A stretch of 6,541 nucleotides of DNA from Frankiaceae bacterium (GCA_030840885.1 JAVEDQ010000032.1:1-6541), one strand, 5' to 3'; shown: positions 1 to 6,343, numbered from the stretch's first letter. Program-made: numbers and translations. Notes: a model not told the origin generated them from the sequence alone.

Positions 1-78
1 GAAGGTGGTCCCCGCTTCCACCTGTCGGATCAGGTCGCTCGCGTTCTGCCGCAGTTCCCGAAGTCCCGTCGTCTCCAC
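1..78 (-). CDS. Phd/YefM-family antitoxin, N-terminal part (runs off the left edge)
   Basis: Reading leftward from a GTG at 78-76 gives 26 codons, open to the window edge. The peptide starts METTGLRELRQNASDLIRQV and continues EAGTTF. The pattern of an early ELRQNAS, then a leucine/isoleucine-spaced helix, then VEAG followed by Thr/Thr/Phe, is the N-terminal signature of Phd/YefM antitoxins. In that family this part forms the DNA-binding domain that represses the operon's own promoter, and the C-terminal tail neutralises a toxin, often a PIN-domain (VapC), RelE/YoeB or Doc protein. The tail and any toxin gene would lie left of the window and cannot be seen. GTG is chosen because the family motif begins right after it. 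There is no Shine-Dalgarno sequence upstream, so a leaderless transcript is likely. It is divergent from dat, with no evident functional link. The family call rests on 26 residues only. Confidence 0.75.
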   Translation of the reverse strand, partial: METTGLRELRQNASDLIRQVEAGTTF

Positions 79-85
79 GCCGCCT

Positions 86-103
86 ACGATAGCACCTGTG
101 CTA
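86..103 (-). promoter_or_regulatory. Probable leaderless promoter and autoregulatory operator of the antitoxin gene
   Basis: A perfect inverted repeat, TAGCAC-CT-GTGCTA, lies at 90-103, 12 bp upstream of the antitoxin GTG. On the minus strand its proximal half runs into TGCTATCGT, which reads as an extended -10 box (TATCGT at 91-86). The predicted transcription start, about 7-8 nt further on, falls at or next to the GTG at 78, giving a leaderless mRNA. No good -35 hexamer is seen. An operator overlapping the -10 box is the usual arrangement for autorepressed antitoxin genes. The repeat is observed; the function is inferred. Confidence 0.5.
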
Positions 104-138
104 CCACCCGCTTCGGAACCGAGTGGCGTGCGGCATCC

Positions 139-156
139 TCGGGGCACATCCCCCGA
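139..156. other. Stem-loop in the divergent intergenic region
   Basis: TCGGGG at 139-144 and CCCCGA at 151-156 are perfectly complementary around a 6-nt loop. The element lies between the antitoxin gene and the dat operon. It could be a protein-binding site or a chance GC-rich repeat. It is too short, and lacks the T-run, to be called a terminator. Confidence 0.3.
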
Positions 157-162
157 ACGGTG

Positions 163-176
163 GGTGATCGATCACC
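163..176. promoter_or_regulatory. Perfect 14-bp palindrome upstream of dat, candidate operator
   Basis: GGTGATCGATCACC at 163-176 is a perfect palindrome ending 48 bp before the dat GTG. It is followed about 10 bp later by GATAGG (186-191), a poor -10-like hexamer. If that hexamer is used, the palindrome would cover the -35 region, where a repressor would act. The sequence is unlike the IdeR/DtxR iron box, so nothing here suggests iron control. The regulator is unknown. Confidence 0.4.
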
Positions 177-212
177 GCAGGCTCCGATAGGGCTCCCTCA
201 CTTGCGATGGAC

Positions 213-219
213 AAAGGGG
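213..219 (+). promoter_or_regulatory. Ribosome binding site supporting the GTG start of dat
   Basis: AAAGGGG sits 5 nt before the GTG at 225 and lines up with the anti-Shine-Dalgarno sequence. The in-frame ATG at 207 has only a distant AGGG (189-192) upstream, 14 nt away. This favours 225 over 207 as the start. Confidence 0.5.
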
Positions 220-224
220 CCCAC

Positions 225-1685
225 GTGATCGAAGCCGAGAACCGTCCGACCGCCGCCGTGGCCGCGGCTCGGTTGATCCCGCGACCCAGGGACGAGTCGG
301 GGCCGGGTGCGGCGCTGCTCGCCCGGCAGGGGAAGCGGGAGTCCAACGCCCGCACCTACGCCCGGAACTTCGGGATCGCGCCGGTCTCCGCGTCCGGGAT
401 GGAGGTGACCGACGCCGACGGCCGCGTCTTCCTGGACTGCCTGTCCGGAGCCGGCACGCTGGCGCTGGGTCACAACCACCCGGTGGTCATCGAGGCGCTG
501 CGCCGCGTCATCGACAGCGGCGTCCCGCTGCACGCCCTGGACTTCGCGACGCCCGAGAAGGACGCCTTCACCACGGAGCTGCTCTCGCGGCTGCCCTCGG
601 CGTTCGCCGACCGGGCCCGGCTGCACTTCTGCGGGCCGGCCGGGACCGACGCCGTCGAAGCGGCGCTGAAGCTGACCGCGACCGCCACGGGCCGGTCGTC
701 GTTGCTCGCGTTCACCGGGGCGTACCACGGCATGACGGCCGGGGCGATGGCCGTCACCGGCAACACCGAGGTCCGCGCCCGGCTCGGCACCACGGCGACC
801 CAGACGACCCGCCTGCCCTTCCCGTACTCCTACCGCTGCCCGTTCGGGGTCGGCGGAGACGCGGGCAGCCGCATCGCCGCGACCTACGTCGAGCGGTTCC
901 TCGACGACCCGGCCGGCGGGATCCTGCCGCCGGCCGCGATGATCCTGGAGGCGGTGCAGGGCGAGGGTGGCGCCGTACCCGCGCCCGACGAGTGGCTCCG
1001 CGCCATGCGCCGCATCACCGCCGAGCGCGGCATCCCGCTGATCCTCGACGAGGTGCAGGCCGGTGTCGGCCGCACCGGTGCGTTCTGGGGCTTCGAGCAC
1101 AGCGGCATCACGCCGGACGTGGTCGTCATGTCCAAGGCCATCGGCGGCAGCCTTCCACTGGCGGTCATCGCCTACCACCAGGACCTCGACGTCTGGGGCC
1201 CCGGCGCCCACACCGGCACCTTCCGCGGCAACACCCTGGCGATGGCGACCGGCACGGCGACGCTCCGCTTCGTCGCCGAGAACCAGCTCGCCGAGCGCGC
1301 CGCCGAACTCGGTGCGCGGATGACCGGGGTGCTGCAGCAGATGGCCCGGCGGTTCCCGACCATCGGCGACGTCCGTGGCCGGGGTCTGATGCTCGGGGTC
1401 GAGCTCGTCGACCCCGCCGGGACGCCAGACGCCTGCGGATCTCTGCCGCCCGCGTCGGCGCTCGCGGCGCAGGTGCGCCGGGAATGTCTTTCGCGTGGTC
1501 TGATCGTCGAGCTCGGTGGCCGGCACGACGCCGTCGTCCGGCTCCTGCCGCCGCTGACCATGACCGACGCGCAGGCCGACACCGTCCTCGACCGGCTCGG
1601 CGAGGCGCTCGCCGCCGCTCAGCACTTCACTGGAACGGTTACCAGCACGGGAACGGGCACCAGCACCGGCACGGGTCCCGCATGA
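225..1685 (+). CDS. dat: Diaminobutyrate-2-oxoglutarate aminotransferase (class III, PLP-dependent)
   Basis: A cytosolic aminotransferase that should move an amino group from glutamate to L-aspartate 4-semialdehyde, giving L-2,4-diaminobutyrate. From the GTG it is 486 residues (492 from the alternative ATG at 207). Visible fold-type I elements are GTLALGHNHP near residue 80, the phosphate-binding GPAGTD (137-142), the cofactor-stacking Tyr-His (167-168), LILDEVQAGVGRTG with Asp275 for the pyridine nitrogen, the Schiff-base lysine in MSKAIGGS (Lys304), and HTGTFRGN (329-336). The long SGAGTLALGHNHP and MSKAIGGSLPLAV stretches match the Dat subfamily, such as the Acinetobacter enzyme, better than ornithine or acetylornithine aminotransferases. 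EctB of ectoine synthesis makes the same product but would be expected beside ectA and ectC, which are absent; the following decarboxylase supports Dat. The stop overlaps the ddc start (ATGA). The last 14 residues are an unusual Thr/Ser/Gly tail beyond the normal domain end. Confidence 0.9.
   Translation: MIEAENRPTAAVAAARLIPRPRDESGPGAALLARQGKRESNARTYARNFGIAPVSASGMEVTDADGRVFLDCLSGAGTLALGHNHPVVIEALRRVIDSGVPLHALDFATPEKDAFTTELLSRLPSAFADRARLHFCGPAGTDAVEAALKLTATATGRSSLLAFTGAYHGMTAGAMAVTGNTEVRARLGTTATQTTRLPFPYSYRCPFGVGGDAGSRIAATYVERFLDDPAGGILPPAAMILEAVQGEGGAVPAPDEWLRAMRRITAERGIPLILDEVQAGVGRTGAFWGFEHSGITPDVVVMSKAIGGSLPLAVIAYHQDLDVWGPGAHTGTFRGNTLAMATGTATLRFVAENQLAERAAELGARMTGVLQQMARRFPTIGDVRGRGLMLGVELVDPAGTPDACGSLPPASALAAQVRRECLSRGLIVELGGRHDAVVRLLPPLTMTDAQADTVLDRLGEALAAAQHFTGTVTSTGTGTSTGTGPA
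1641..1675 (+). repeat. Imperfect tandem repeat encoding the Thr-Ser-Gly tail of Dat
   Basis: Bases 1641-1657 and 1659-1675 match at 15 of 17 positions with an 18-nt period. They encode the hexapeptide TSTGTG twice, followed by Pro-Ala and the stop. A related TGTV precedes them. The period keeps the reading frame, as expected for slippage or duplication inside a coding sequence. The repeat ends 6 nt before the ddc start codon. Confidence 0.75.
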
Positions 1686-3244
1686 CGGTGCTCGACGGCG
1701 CCATCCCGGCGCAACCCCGCGGCACGGCTGCGGCCGACCTCGAGGGACAGCTGGCCGGCACCGCCTCCGGTCGCGCGCACCTCGAACGGCTGCTCGGCGG
1801 CACCCTCCGGGGTCTGGCGGCAGGAGCCATCGGGCGCGGCGGCCCGTTGCCCGTCGGCGGCGCCCCCGCCGTCGCGGCAACCGCGGCCGGCGCGCTCGGT
1901 GCCGCGCTGCCCGAGGACGGCACCGGGGACGTCGACGCCCTGGCCTCGCTCGTCCCGCTGCTGGCCTCCGGCTCCGCCGACCCGGCCGACCCGGCCTGCG
2001 CCGGACACCTCCACTGCCCGCCGCTCGCGGTCGCCGTGGCGGCCGACGCCGCGGTGAGCGTCCTGAACCCGTCGCTGGACTCCTGGGACCAGGCGCCGAT
2101 GGCCTCGGCCGTCGAGGAACACGTGATCGCCGGGCTGGCGCGGCTCGTCGGCTACGACCCGCGGCGCGCCCGGGGCGTGTTCACCACCGGAGGGACCGGC
2201 TCGAACCTCATGGGTCTGCTGTTCGCCCGCACACGGGCCGGGCAGGCCGCCGGGCACCAGCTGTCACTGACCGGTCTGCCGGCGCTCGGCGACACCGGCT
2301 GGCGGCCGGTGGTGTTCTGCTCCGAGATCGCCCACTTCTCCGTTCAGCGGGGGGCGGCGCTCCTCGGCCTCGGTGAGGACTGCGTCGTCGGGGTCGCCGT
2401 GGACGACGAGAGCCGGATGATCCCCGCCGCGCTGGCCGCCGCCATCGACGACGAGGTCCGCGAGGGGCGCGTCCCGATCGCGGTCGTCGCGACGGCCGGG
2501 TCCACCGACCTCGGCAGCATCGACCCGCTGCCCGCCGTCGTCGACGTCGTGCGGCAGGCGTCCCGGACGGCAGGTCCTGAGCGTCCGCCGCTCTGGCTGC
2601 ACGTCGACGCCGCTTACGGCGGGGGAGCGCTGTTCTCCGACCGACTCGCCGGTCTGCTCGACGGCGTCGCCGAGGCCGATTCGGTCAGCCTCGACCTGCA
2701 CAAGTACGGCTGGCAGCCGGCCGCGGCGGGGGTGTTCCTGACGCGGGAGCGGAGCGCGTGGCAGGCGCTGGACCGTGAAGTGGCCTACCTCAACGCCGCA
2801 GACGACACCGAGGCCGGGTTCCCGGACCTGCTCGGACGCTCGCTGCGCACCACCCGACGGCCGGACGCCTTCAAGGTCGCGGTCACGCTGCGGGCCCTCG
2901 GCCGTCGAGGTCTGGGCGAACTCGTCGACCGGTGCCACGCCCTCGCCGGCCACGCGGCGGACCTCGTCCGCGCCCATCCACGGCTCGAGCTCGCCGCCGA
3001 ACCGACGCTCTCGACCGTCGTCTTCCGTTACCTGCCGGACGACCCGACCGTCGCGAACACGGTGAACGCCGACATCCGCCGGCGCCTGCTGAACGACGGG
3101 ACCGCCGTGGTCGGTCGGGCCGATCTCGGTCCCGAGCAGGTGGTGCACCTGAAACTGACCCTGCTCAACCCTGCGGCCAAGCCGGCCGACGTCGCGGCCC
3201 TGCTCGGCCTCGTCGTCGCGGCGGGGGAGGCGGAGGAGGTCTGA
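1682..3244 (+). CDS. ddc: L-2,4-diaminobutyrate decarboxylase (group II PLP decarboxylase)
   Basis: A cytosolic enzyme predicted to decarboxylate L-2,4-diaminobutyrate, the product of Dat, to 1,3-diaminopropane. It has 520 residues, normal for the family. Seen in order: HLHCPP (109-114), SLDSWDQ (131-137), the phosphate-binding TTGGTGSN (168-175), the cofactor-stacking histidine in AHFSVQR (His218), HVDAAYGG with Asp309 for the pyridine nitrogen, LDLHKYGWQP with Schiff-base Lys341, and TTRRPDAFK around 390-398. SWDQ, TTRR and AHFSVQ are typical of the diaminobutyrate/siderophore decarboxylase branch (Ddc, RhbB, DesA-like). The segment after the lysine, YGWQP, differs from the FFQP or YFQ usual there, so lysine or another diamino acid is a possible alternative substrate; the neighbouring dat argues for diaminobutyrate. 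The ATG at 1682 overlaps the dat stop by 4 bp and has no clear Shine-Dalgarno sequence, so translational coupling to dat is likely. Confidence 0.88.
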   Translation: MTVLDGAIPAQPRGTAAADLEGQLAGTASGRAHLERLLGGTLRGLAAGAIGRGGPLPVGGAPAVAATAAGALGAALPEDGTGDVDALASLVPLLASGSADPADPACAGHLHCPPLAVAVAADAAVSVLNPSLDSWDQAPMASAVEEHVIAGLARLVGYDPRRARGVFTTGGTGSNLMGLLFARTRAGQAAGHQLSLTGLPALGDTGWRPVVFCSEIAHFSVQRGAALLGLGEDCVVGVAVDDESRMIPAALAAAIDDEVREGRVPIAVVATAGSTDLGSIDPLPAVVDVVRQASRTAGPERPPLWLHVDAAYGGGALFSDRLAGLLDGVAEADSVSLDLHKYGWQPAAAGVFLTRERSAWQALDREVAYLNAADDTEAGFPDLLGRSLRTTRRPDAFKVAVTLRALGRRGLGELVDRCHALAGHAADLVRAHPRLELAAEPTLSTVVFRYLPDDPTVANTVNADIRRRLLNDGTAVVGRADLGPEQVVHLKLTLLNPAAKPADVAALLGLVVAAGEAEEV

Positions 3245-3272
3245 CGGCGAACTCGGCCCGGTCACGCTCAGG

Positions 3273-4022
3273 TCAGCTCAGACGGCGGACGATCCCGAGC
3301 GGCAGCAGACGCATCGCGTAGCTGATCGGCACCCACGGCCAGGTCGGGACGTAGGCCTTCGCGGACTTCTTCTCGATGGCCGCGACCATGGCGCGGACCC
3401 CCGTCTCGGTGTCGACCATGAACCGGGTCGCCTGCTCGACGTGGGAATTCATCTCCGACCGGATGTAACCGGGGTAGACGACCGACACCTCCACGCCGGG
3501 CACGCGCTCGGACCGCAGACCCTCGGCGAGCGCCGCCACCCCGGCCTTGCTGGCGGCGTAGGTGGTCATGCTCTTGCGCATGCCGCGCAACGCCGACATC
3601 GACGACACCATCACCAGGTGGCCGCGGCCCTGCCGACGGAACACCTCCATCGCCGCCTCGCTGGTCGCCAGCGCGCCGACGAAGTTGGTCATCGCGGTCT
3701 CGCGGTTGGCGTCGTAGCGGCCGGTGCCGAGCGGTGCACCCTTGCCGAGACCGGCATTGACGATGACGCGGTCCAGCACGCCGAAGCCGGCGGCGGCACC
3801 GCGCACGACCTCGAACACGGCCGCGTCGTCGGTGACGTCGAGGGCGGCGAGCTCCACCCGCCGGTCGGGGTGCGCGGCGAGGATCTCGTCGCGCAACGCC
3901 TCGAGCCGGTCCTTGCGGCGGGCACAGAGGGCCAGGTCGTAGCCGAGCGCAGCGAACTGGCGGGCCATCTCCGCGCCGAGACCCGCGCTCGCGCCGGTGA
4001 TGAGGATGCTGCCGCGGCTCAT
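3273..4022 (-). CDS. Classical short-chain dehydrogenase/reductase (SDR)
   Basis: A 249-residue oxidoreductase of the usual classical SDR length. The N-terminal Rossmann motif is TGASAGLG (9-16). Arg35-Arg36 after the second strand suggest NADP(H) over NAD(H). LDVTDD (61-66) and NAG (89-91) follow. The catalytic set is Asn113, Ser141, Tyr155 and Lys159 (YAASK), then PGYIRSEM (184-191). The C-terminal stretch with WPWVPISYAMRLLPLG is hydrophobic and may contact a membrane or a lipid-like substrate. The substrate cannot be told from sequence. The ATG is supported by AAAGGA (plus-strand 4033-4028) with a 5-nt gap. It is a single-gene unit, convergent with ddc (28 bp between stops) and divergent from the deacetylase; neither neighbour indicates its pathway. 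No terminator hairpin is seen after its stop. Confidence 0.9.
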   Translation of the reverse strand: MSRGSILITGASAGLGAEMARQFAALGYDLALCARRKDRLEALRDEILAAHPDRRVELAALDVTDDAAVFEVVRGAAAGFGVLDRVIVNAGLGKGAPLGTGRYDANRETAMTNFVGALATSEAAMEVFRRQGRGHLVMVSSMSALRGMRKSMTTYAASKAGVAALAEGLRSERVPGVEVSVVYPGYIRSEMNSHVEQATRFMVDTETGVRAMVAAIEKKSAKAYVPTWPWVPISYAMRLLPLGIVRRLS

Positions 4023-4141
4023 TGCTGTCCTTTGTGGTCGGTGGTTCCCGAGGTCGCTGACGGCGAGGAGCGTCGCGTGTCATTCTTCACGCTCGGGACA
4101 CCTATCCGTACCTTCTGTCACACCCGTCGTGTTCCATGATG

Positions 4142-4185
4142 GGAGAACCTCTCCACGAATCGACCTCGTCCTCCGCGCTTCGCGG
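4142..4185 (+). promoter_or_regulatory. Two short hairpins in the leader of the deacetylase gene
   Basis: GGAGA-ACC-TCTCC (4142-4154) and CCGCG-CTT-CGCGG (4173-4185) are perfect 5-bp stems with 3-nt loops. The second ends 5 nt before the ribosome binding site. They may shape the mRNA leader, but stems this small occur by chance in GC-rich DNA. They match no riboswitch I recognise. The rest of 4023-4200 shows no convincing promoter. Confidence 0.25.
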
Positions 4186-4190
4186 GGGCG

Positions 4191-4196
4191 AAAGGA
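4191..4196 (+). promoter_or_regulatory. Ribosome binding site fixing the GTG start of the deacetylase
   Basis: AAAGGA lies 4 nt before the GTG at 4201. The same frame is open upstream to about 3997, but only a start at 4201 places the basic, hydrophobic and Cys parts of a lipoprotein signal at the N-terminus. Confidence 0.7.
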
Positions 4197-4200
4197 ACGC

Positions 4201-5097
4201 GTGTCCCACTCGTCGCCGCGGCGGCTGCTGCTTGCCGCCTCCGCCGTCTCCCTGCTGCTGGCCGGATGTGGAGCGTCGTCCTCGACGAGCTCTCATCCGT
4301 CCTCCCCGACGTCGGCCGCGCGTCAAGCCCCCGGGGCGACGGCGACCACCGCGGCCGCGACGACCGACCCGGCTGTGATCATGGCGCGGTCCACGGTGCC
4401 GGTGCTCTGCTTCCACCAGGTACGCAACTGGCGTGCCTCCGACAGCCGGTCCGACCGGGGCATCATCACTCCGCCGGCTGTGCTCGACCGGCAGCTCGCG
4501 ACGCTGAAGCAGGCCGGCTACACCCCGATCACCGACGACGCGCTGTACGCCCACCTGACGACCGGTGCGCCGCTCCCGGCCAAGCCCGTCCTGCTCACCT
4601 TCGACGACGGGTCGGAGAGCCAGGTGTCCGAGGCGCTGCCCATCCTGAAGCGGTACGGCTTCCCGTCGACCTACTTCCCGATGACGATCGTGCTCGGCAA
4701 GCAGTACTGGATGACCAAGGCCCAGGTGAAGCAGATCCAGGCCGACGGCGTCACGATCGGGTCGCACACCTACGACCACAACCCGGTCACGAAGTACGAC
4801 GCAGCGGCCGTCAAGACCGAGCTCGTCGCCCCCCGCGAGGAGCTGAGCCAGATCACCGGGCGGCCCGTGGTCGACTTCGCCTACCCCTACGGCAGTTGGA
4901 ATCGCTCGTCGCCGCCCAAGGTGCGCAGCGCCGGGTACCGGATGGCGTTCGGCCTGGACACCCCGGAGGACCCGAGCGACCCGCTGCACAGCTACCCGCG
5001 GGTGATCGTGCCGCCGACGCTGACCGCGCAGCAGTTGCTGGCGCTGGTGGAGAAGGCTCCGCATCCGACGTCGAACGGGGCGCAGGCCGGCGAATGA
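4201..5097 (+). CDS. Lipoprotein polysaccharide deacetylase (CE4/NodB-like domain)
   Basis: A predicted cell-surface lipoprotein of 298 residues that should remove N- or O-acetyl groups from a polysaccharide using a metal ion. The N-terminus has a basic head (Arg7, Arg8), a hydrophobic core and the lipobox LAGC, with Cys23 as the lipidated residue. Residues 24 to about 65 are a Ser/Thr/Ala/Pro-rich linker. The domain opens with VPVLCFHQV (His72). TFDDG (133-137) supplies catalytic Asp135 and metal-binding Asp136; SHTYDH supplies metal ligands His189 and His193; FAYPYG (226-231) is the third motif. This set resembles the IcaB/PgaB-like branch more than PgdA-type peptidoglycan deacetylases, so an exopolysaccharide or a cell-wall glycan could be the substrate. 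No glycan synthase or hydrolase gene is adjacent. The GTG start is fixed by a good ribosome binding site and the signal peptide. It is a single-gene unit. Confidence 0.88.
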   Translation: MSHSSPRRLLLAASAVSLLLAGCGASSSTSSHPSSPTSAARQAPGATATTAAATTDPAVIMARSTVPVLCFHQVRNWRASDSRSDRGIITPPAVLDRQLATLKQAGYTPITDDALYAHLTTGAPLPAKPVLLTFDDGSESQVSEALPILKRYGFPSTYFPMTIVLGKQYWMTKAQVKQIQADGVTIGSHTYDHNPVTKYDAAAVKTELVAPREELSQITGRPVVDFAYPYGSWNRSSPPKVRSAGYRMAFGLDTPEDPSDPLHSYPRVIVPPTLTAQQLLALVEKAPHPTSNGAQAGE

Positions 5098-5117
5098 CGG
5101 TGACCGATCTCGCACGG

Positions 5118-5133
5118 CGGCGATATTGCGCCG
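5118..5133 (+). terminator. Weak hairpin after the deacetylase gene
   Basis: CGGCG (5118-5122) and CGCCG (5129-5133) flank the 6-nt loop ATATTG, about 20 nt after the deacetylase stop. With a 5-bp stem and no T-run this is only a possible transcription end. No better candidate is visible before the adhC leader. Confidence 0.2.
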
Positions 5134-5176
5134 ATGCGTGAGTTCGGGAGCTGATCGGGCACAGAGAAGGCGAGGC

Positions 5177-5190
5177 CGCGCGTACGCGCG
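5177..5190. promoter_or_regulatory. Perfect 14-bp CG-rich palindrome upstream of adhC
   Basis: CGCGCGTACGCGCG is a perfect palindrome centred 110 bp before the adhC ATG, in a 196-bp gap between genes. Alternating CG makes chance palindromes likelier, so an operator role is tentative. Confidence 0.35.
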
Positions 5191-5209
5191 CCCATTCGCT
5201 GACAGCGGT

Positions 5210-5230
5210 GCGACCAGTCCGACTGGCCGC
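5210..5230. promoter_or_regulatory. Interrupted inverted repeat in the adhC upstream region
   Basis: GCGACCAGT (5210-5218) and ACTGGCCGC (5222-5230) pair over 9 positions with one A/C mismatch, around the 3-nt centre CCG. The inner CCAGT/ACTGG is perfect. It lies 63 bp before the adhC start and just downstream of CTGACA (5199-5204), a -35-like hexamer with no well-spaced -10 box. It could be a repressor site or an RNA hairpin. Confidence 0.4.
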
Positions 5231-5293
5231 GGTAGACGACGGAGTTCGCCGCCCCTGCTGTGCAGTGCCGAACCGACCTCCGGGAGCTCCCCC

Positions 5294-6343
5294 ATGACCA
5301 CCGTCAACGCCTACGCCTCGTTCGCCGCCGACCAGCCGCTCGCTCCGACCACCATCGAGCGCCGCGAGGTCGGTCCGCACGACGTGCTGATCGACATCAA
5401 GTTCGCCGGCATCTGCCACTCCGACATCCACACCGCCCGTGCCGAGTGGGGCGAGCCGACCAACCGCCCGATCGTCGTCGGCCACGAGATCGCCGGCATC
5501 GTCTCCGAGGTCGGTTCGGAGGTGTCCAAGCACAAGGTCGGTGACCGCGTCGGCGTCGGCTGCATGGTCAACTCCTGCCGCGAGTGCGAGAACTGCCAGG
5601 CCGGGATGGAGCAGTACTGCCTGAAGGGCATGACCGGCACCTACGACGCCATCGACGTCGACGGCAACCCCACCGCGGGTGGCTACTCGACCGCCATTGT
5701 CGTGACCGAGGACTTCGTCCTGCGCATCCCGGAAGGCATCGAGCTCGACGCCGCCGCCCCGCTGCTGTGCGCCGGCGTCACCTTGTTCAGCCCGCTCGCC
5801 CGCTTCGGTGCCGGCCCCGGCAAGAAGGTCGCGATCATCGGCCTCGGCGGGCTCGGCCATATGGGCGTGAAAATCGCCCACGCGATGGGCGCCGAGGTCA
5901 CCGTGCTCAGCCAGTCGCTGAAGAAGCAGGAGGACGGTCTGCGCCTTGGGGCCGACCATTACTACGCCACCAGCGACGACGAGACCTTCGCGAGCCTCAA
6001 GGGCAGCTTCGATCTCATCGTCAACACCGTCTCCGCGAACCTGCCGATGGACTCCTACCTGGGGCTGCTCAAGGCCGAGGGCACGCTGGTCGAGGTCGGT
6101 GCGCCGGAGAAGCCCATGCCGATCTCGGCGTTCTCGCTGATCGGCGGGGGCAAGACGCTCGCCGGCTCGATGATCGGCGGCATCGCGCAGACGCAGGAGA
6201 TGCTCGACTTCTGCGCCGAGCACCACCTCGGGGCCGAGATCGAGGTCATCGGCGCGGACAAGATCAACGAGGCCTGGGAGCGGGTCGTCGCCTCCGACGT
6301 CCGCTACCGCTTCGTGATCGACACCAGCACTTTCGACAACTGA
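5294..6343 (+). CDS. adhC: Zinc-dependent NADP(H)-linked alcohol dehydrogenase, AdhC/cinnamyl-alcohol-dehydrogenase type
   Basis: A cytosolic medium-chain dehydrogenase of 349 residues that interconverts alcohols and aldehydes; the family mostly acts as NADPH-dependent aldehyde reductases. Catalytic zinc ligands are Cys41 (in GICHSDIH), His64 (GHE) and Cys159 (LLCAG). The structural zinc site is Cys95, Cys98, Cys101 and Cys109. The cofactor-binding GLGGLGHMG is at 183-191, followed by VLSQSLKK, whose serine and lysine fit NADP(H) preference. Many stretches ([46 protein letters not shown]) closely resemble Mycobacterium tuberculosis AdhC and Escherichia coli YahK, which gives the symbol. The ATG has GGGAG (5282-5286) 7 nt upstream. 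It is a single-gene unit with a 196-bp upstream gap containing two inverted repeats and a strong terminator downstream. The natural substrate is not evident; detoxification of aliphatic or aromatic aldehydes is the family's usual role. Confidence 0.93.
   Translation: MTTVNAYASFAADQPLAPTTIERREVGPHDVLIDIKFAGICHSDIHTARAEWGEPTNRPIVVGHEIAGIVSEVGSEVSKHKVGDRVGVGCMVNSCRECENCQAGMEQYCLKGMTGTYDAIDVDGNPTAGGYSTAIVVTEDFVLRIPEGIELDAAAPLLCAGVTLFSPLARFGAGPGKKVAIIGLGGLGHMGVKIAHAMGAEVTVLSQSLKKQEDGLRLGADHYYATSDDETFASLKGSFDLIVNTVSANLPMDSYLGLLKAEGTLVEVGAPEKPMPISAFSLIGGGKTLAGSMIGGIAQTQEMLDFCAEHHLGAEIEVIGADKINEAWERVVASDVRYRFVIDTSTFDN

Noticed and set aside
207..224. ATG start for dat, six codons longer
   Set aside because: Possible, but the ribosome binding site is poor, while the GTG at 225 has a well-placed AAAGGGG. 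Not excluded.
79..224. IdeR/DtxR iron box for the dat operon
   Set aside because: Looked for because diaminopropane can serve siderophores; no sequence near the TTAGGTTAGGCTAACCTAA pattern is present on either strand.
992..1681. Upstream extension of the ddc frame into dat
   Set aside because: The frame is open, but the extension is arginine/proline-rich nonsense in an alternate frame of dat. Family similarity begins only after the ATG at 1682.
225..1685. Dat as EctB of an ectoine operon
   Set aside because: EctB makes the same product, but the next gene is a decarboxylase and no ectA, ectC or ectD is present.
198..1880. Very long open frame on the minus strand opposite dat
   Set aside because: It lies antisense to an aminotransferase with all its motifs. 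The translation is arginine/glycine-rich low-complexity sequence typical of antisense frames in GC-rich DNA, with no family motif.
4111..4140. Promoter for the deacetylase built on CATGAT (4135-4140)
   Set aside because: The upstream hexamers at 16-18 bp spacing match the -35 consensus poorly; I cannot separate this from chance.
3997..4200. Longer N-terminus for the deacetylase
   Set aside because: It would overlap the start of the divergent SDR gene and bury the lipoprotein signal. GTG 4201 has its own ribosome binding site.
4853..6226. Long minus-strand open frame opposite the deacetylase end and adhC
   Set aside because: It crosses two genes with clear catalytic motifs and a non-coding gap, has no recognisable domain, and is explained by GC-driven loss of stop codons.
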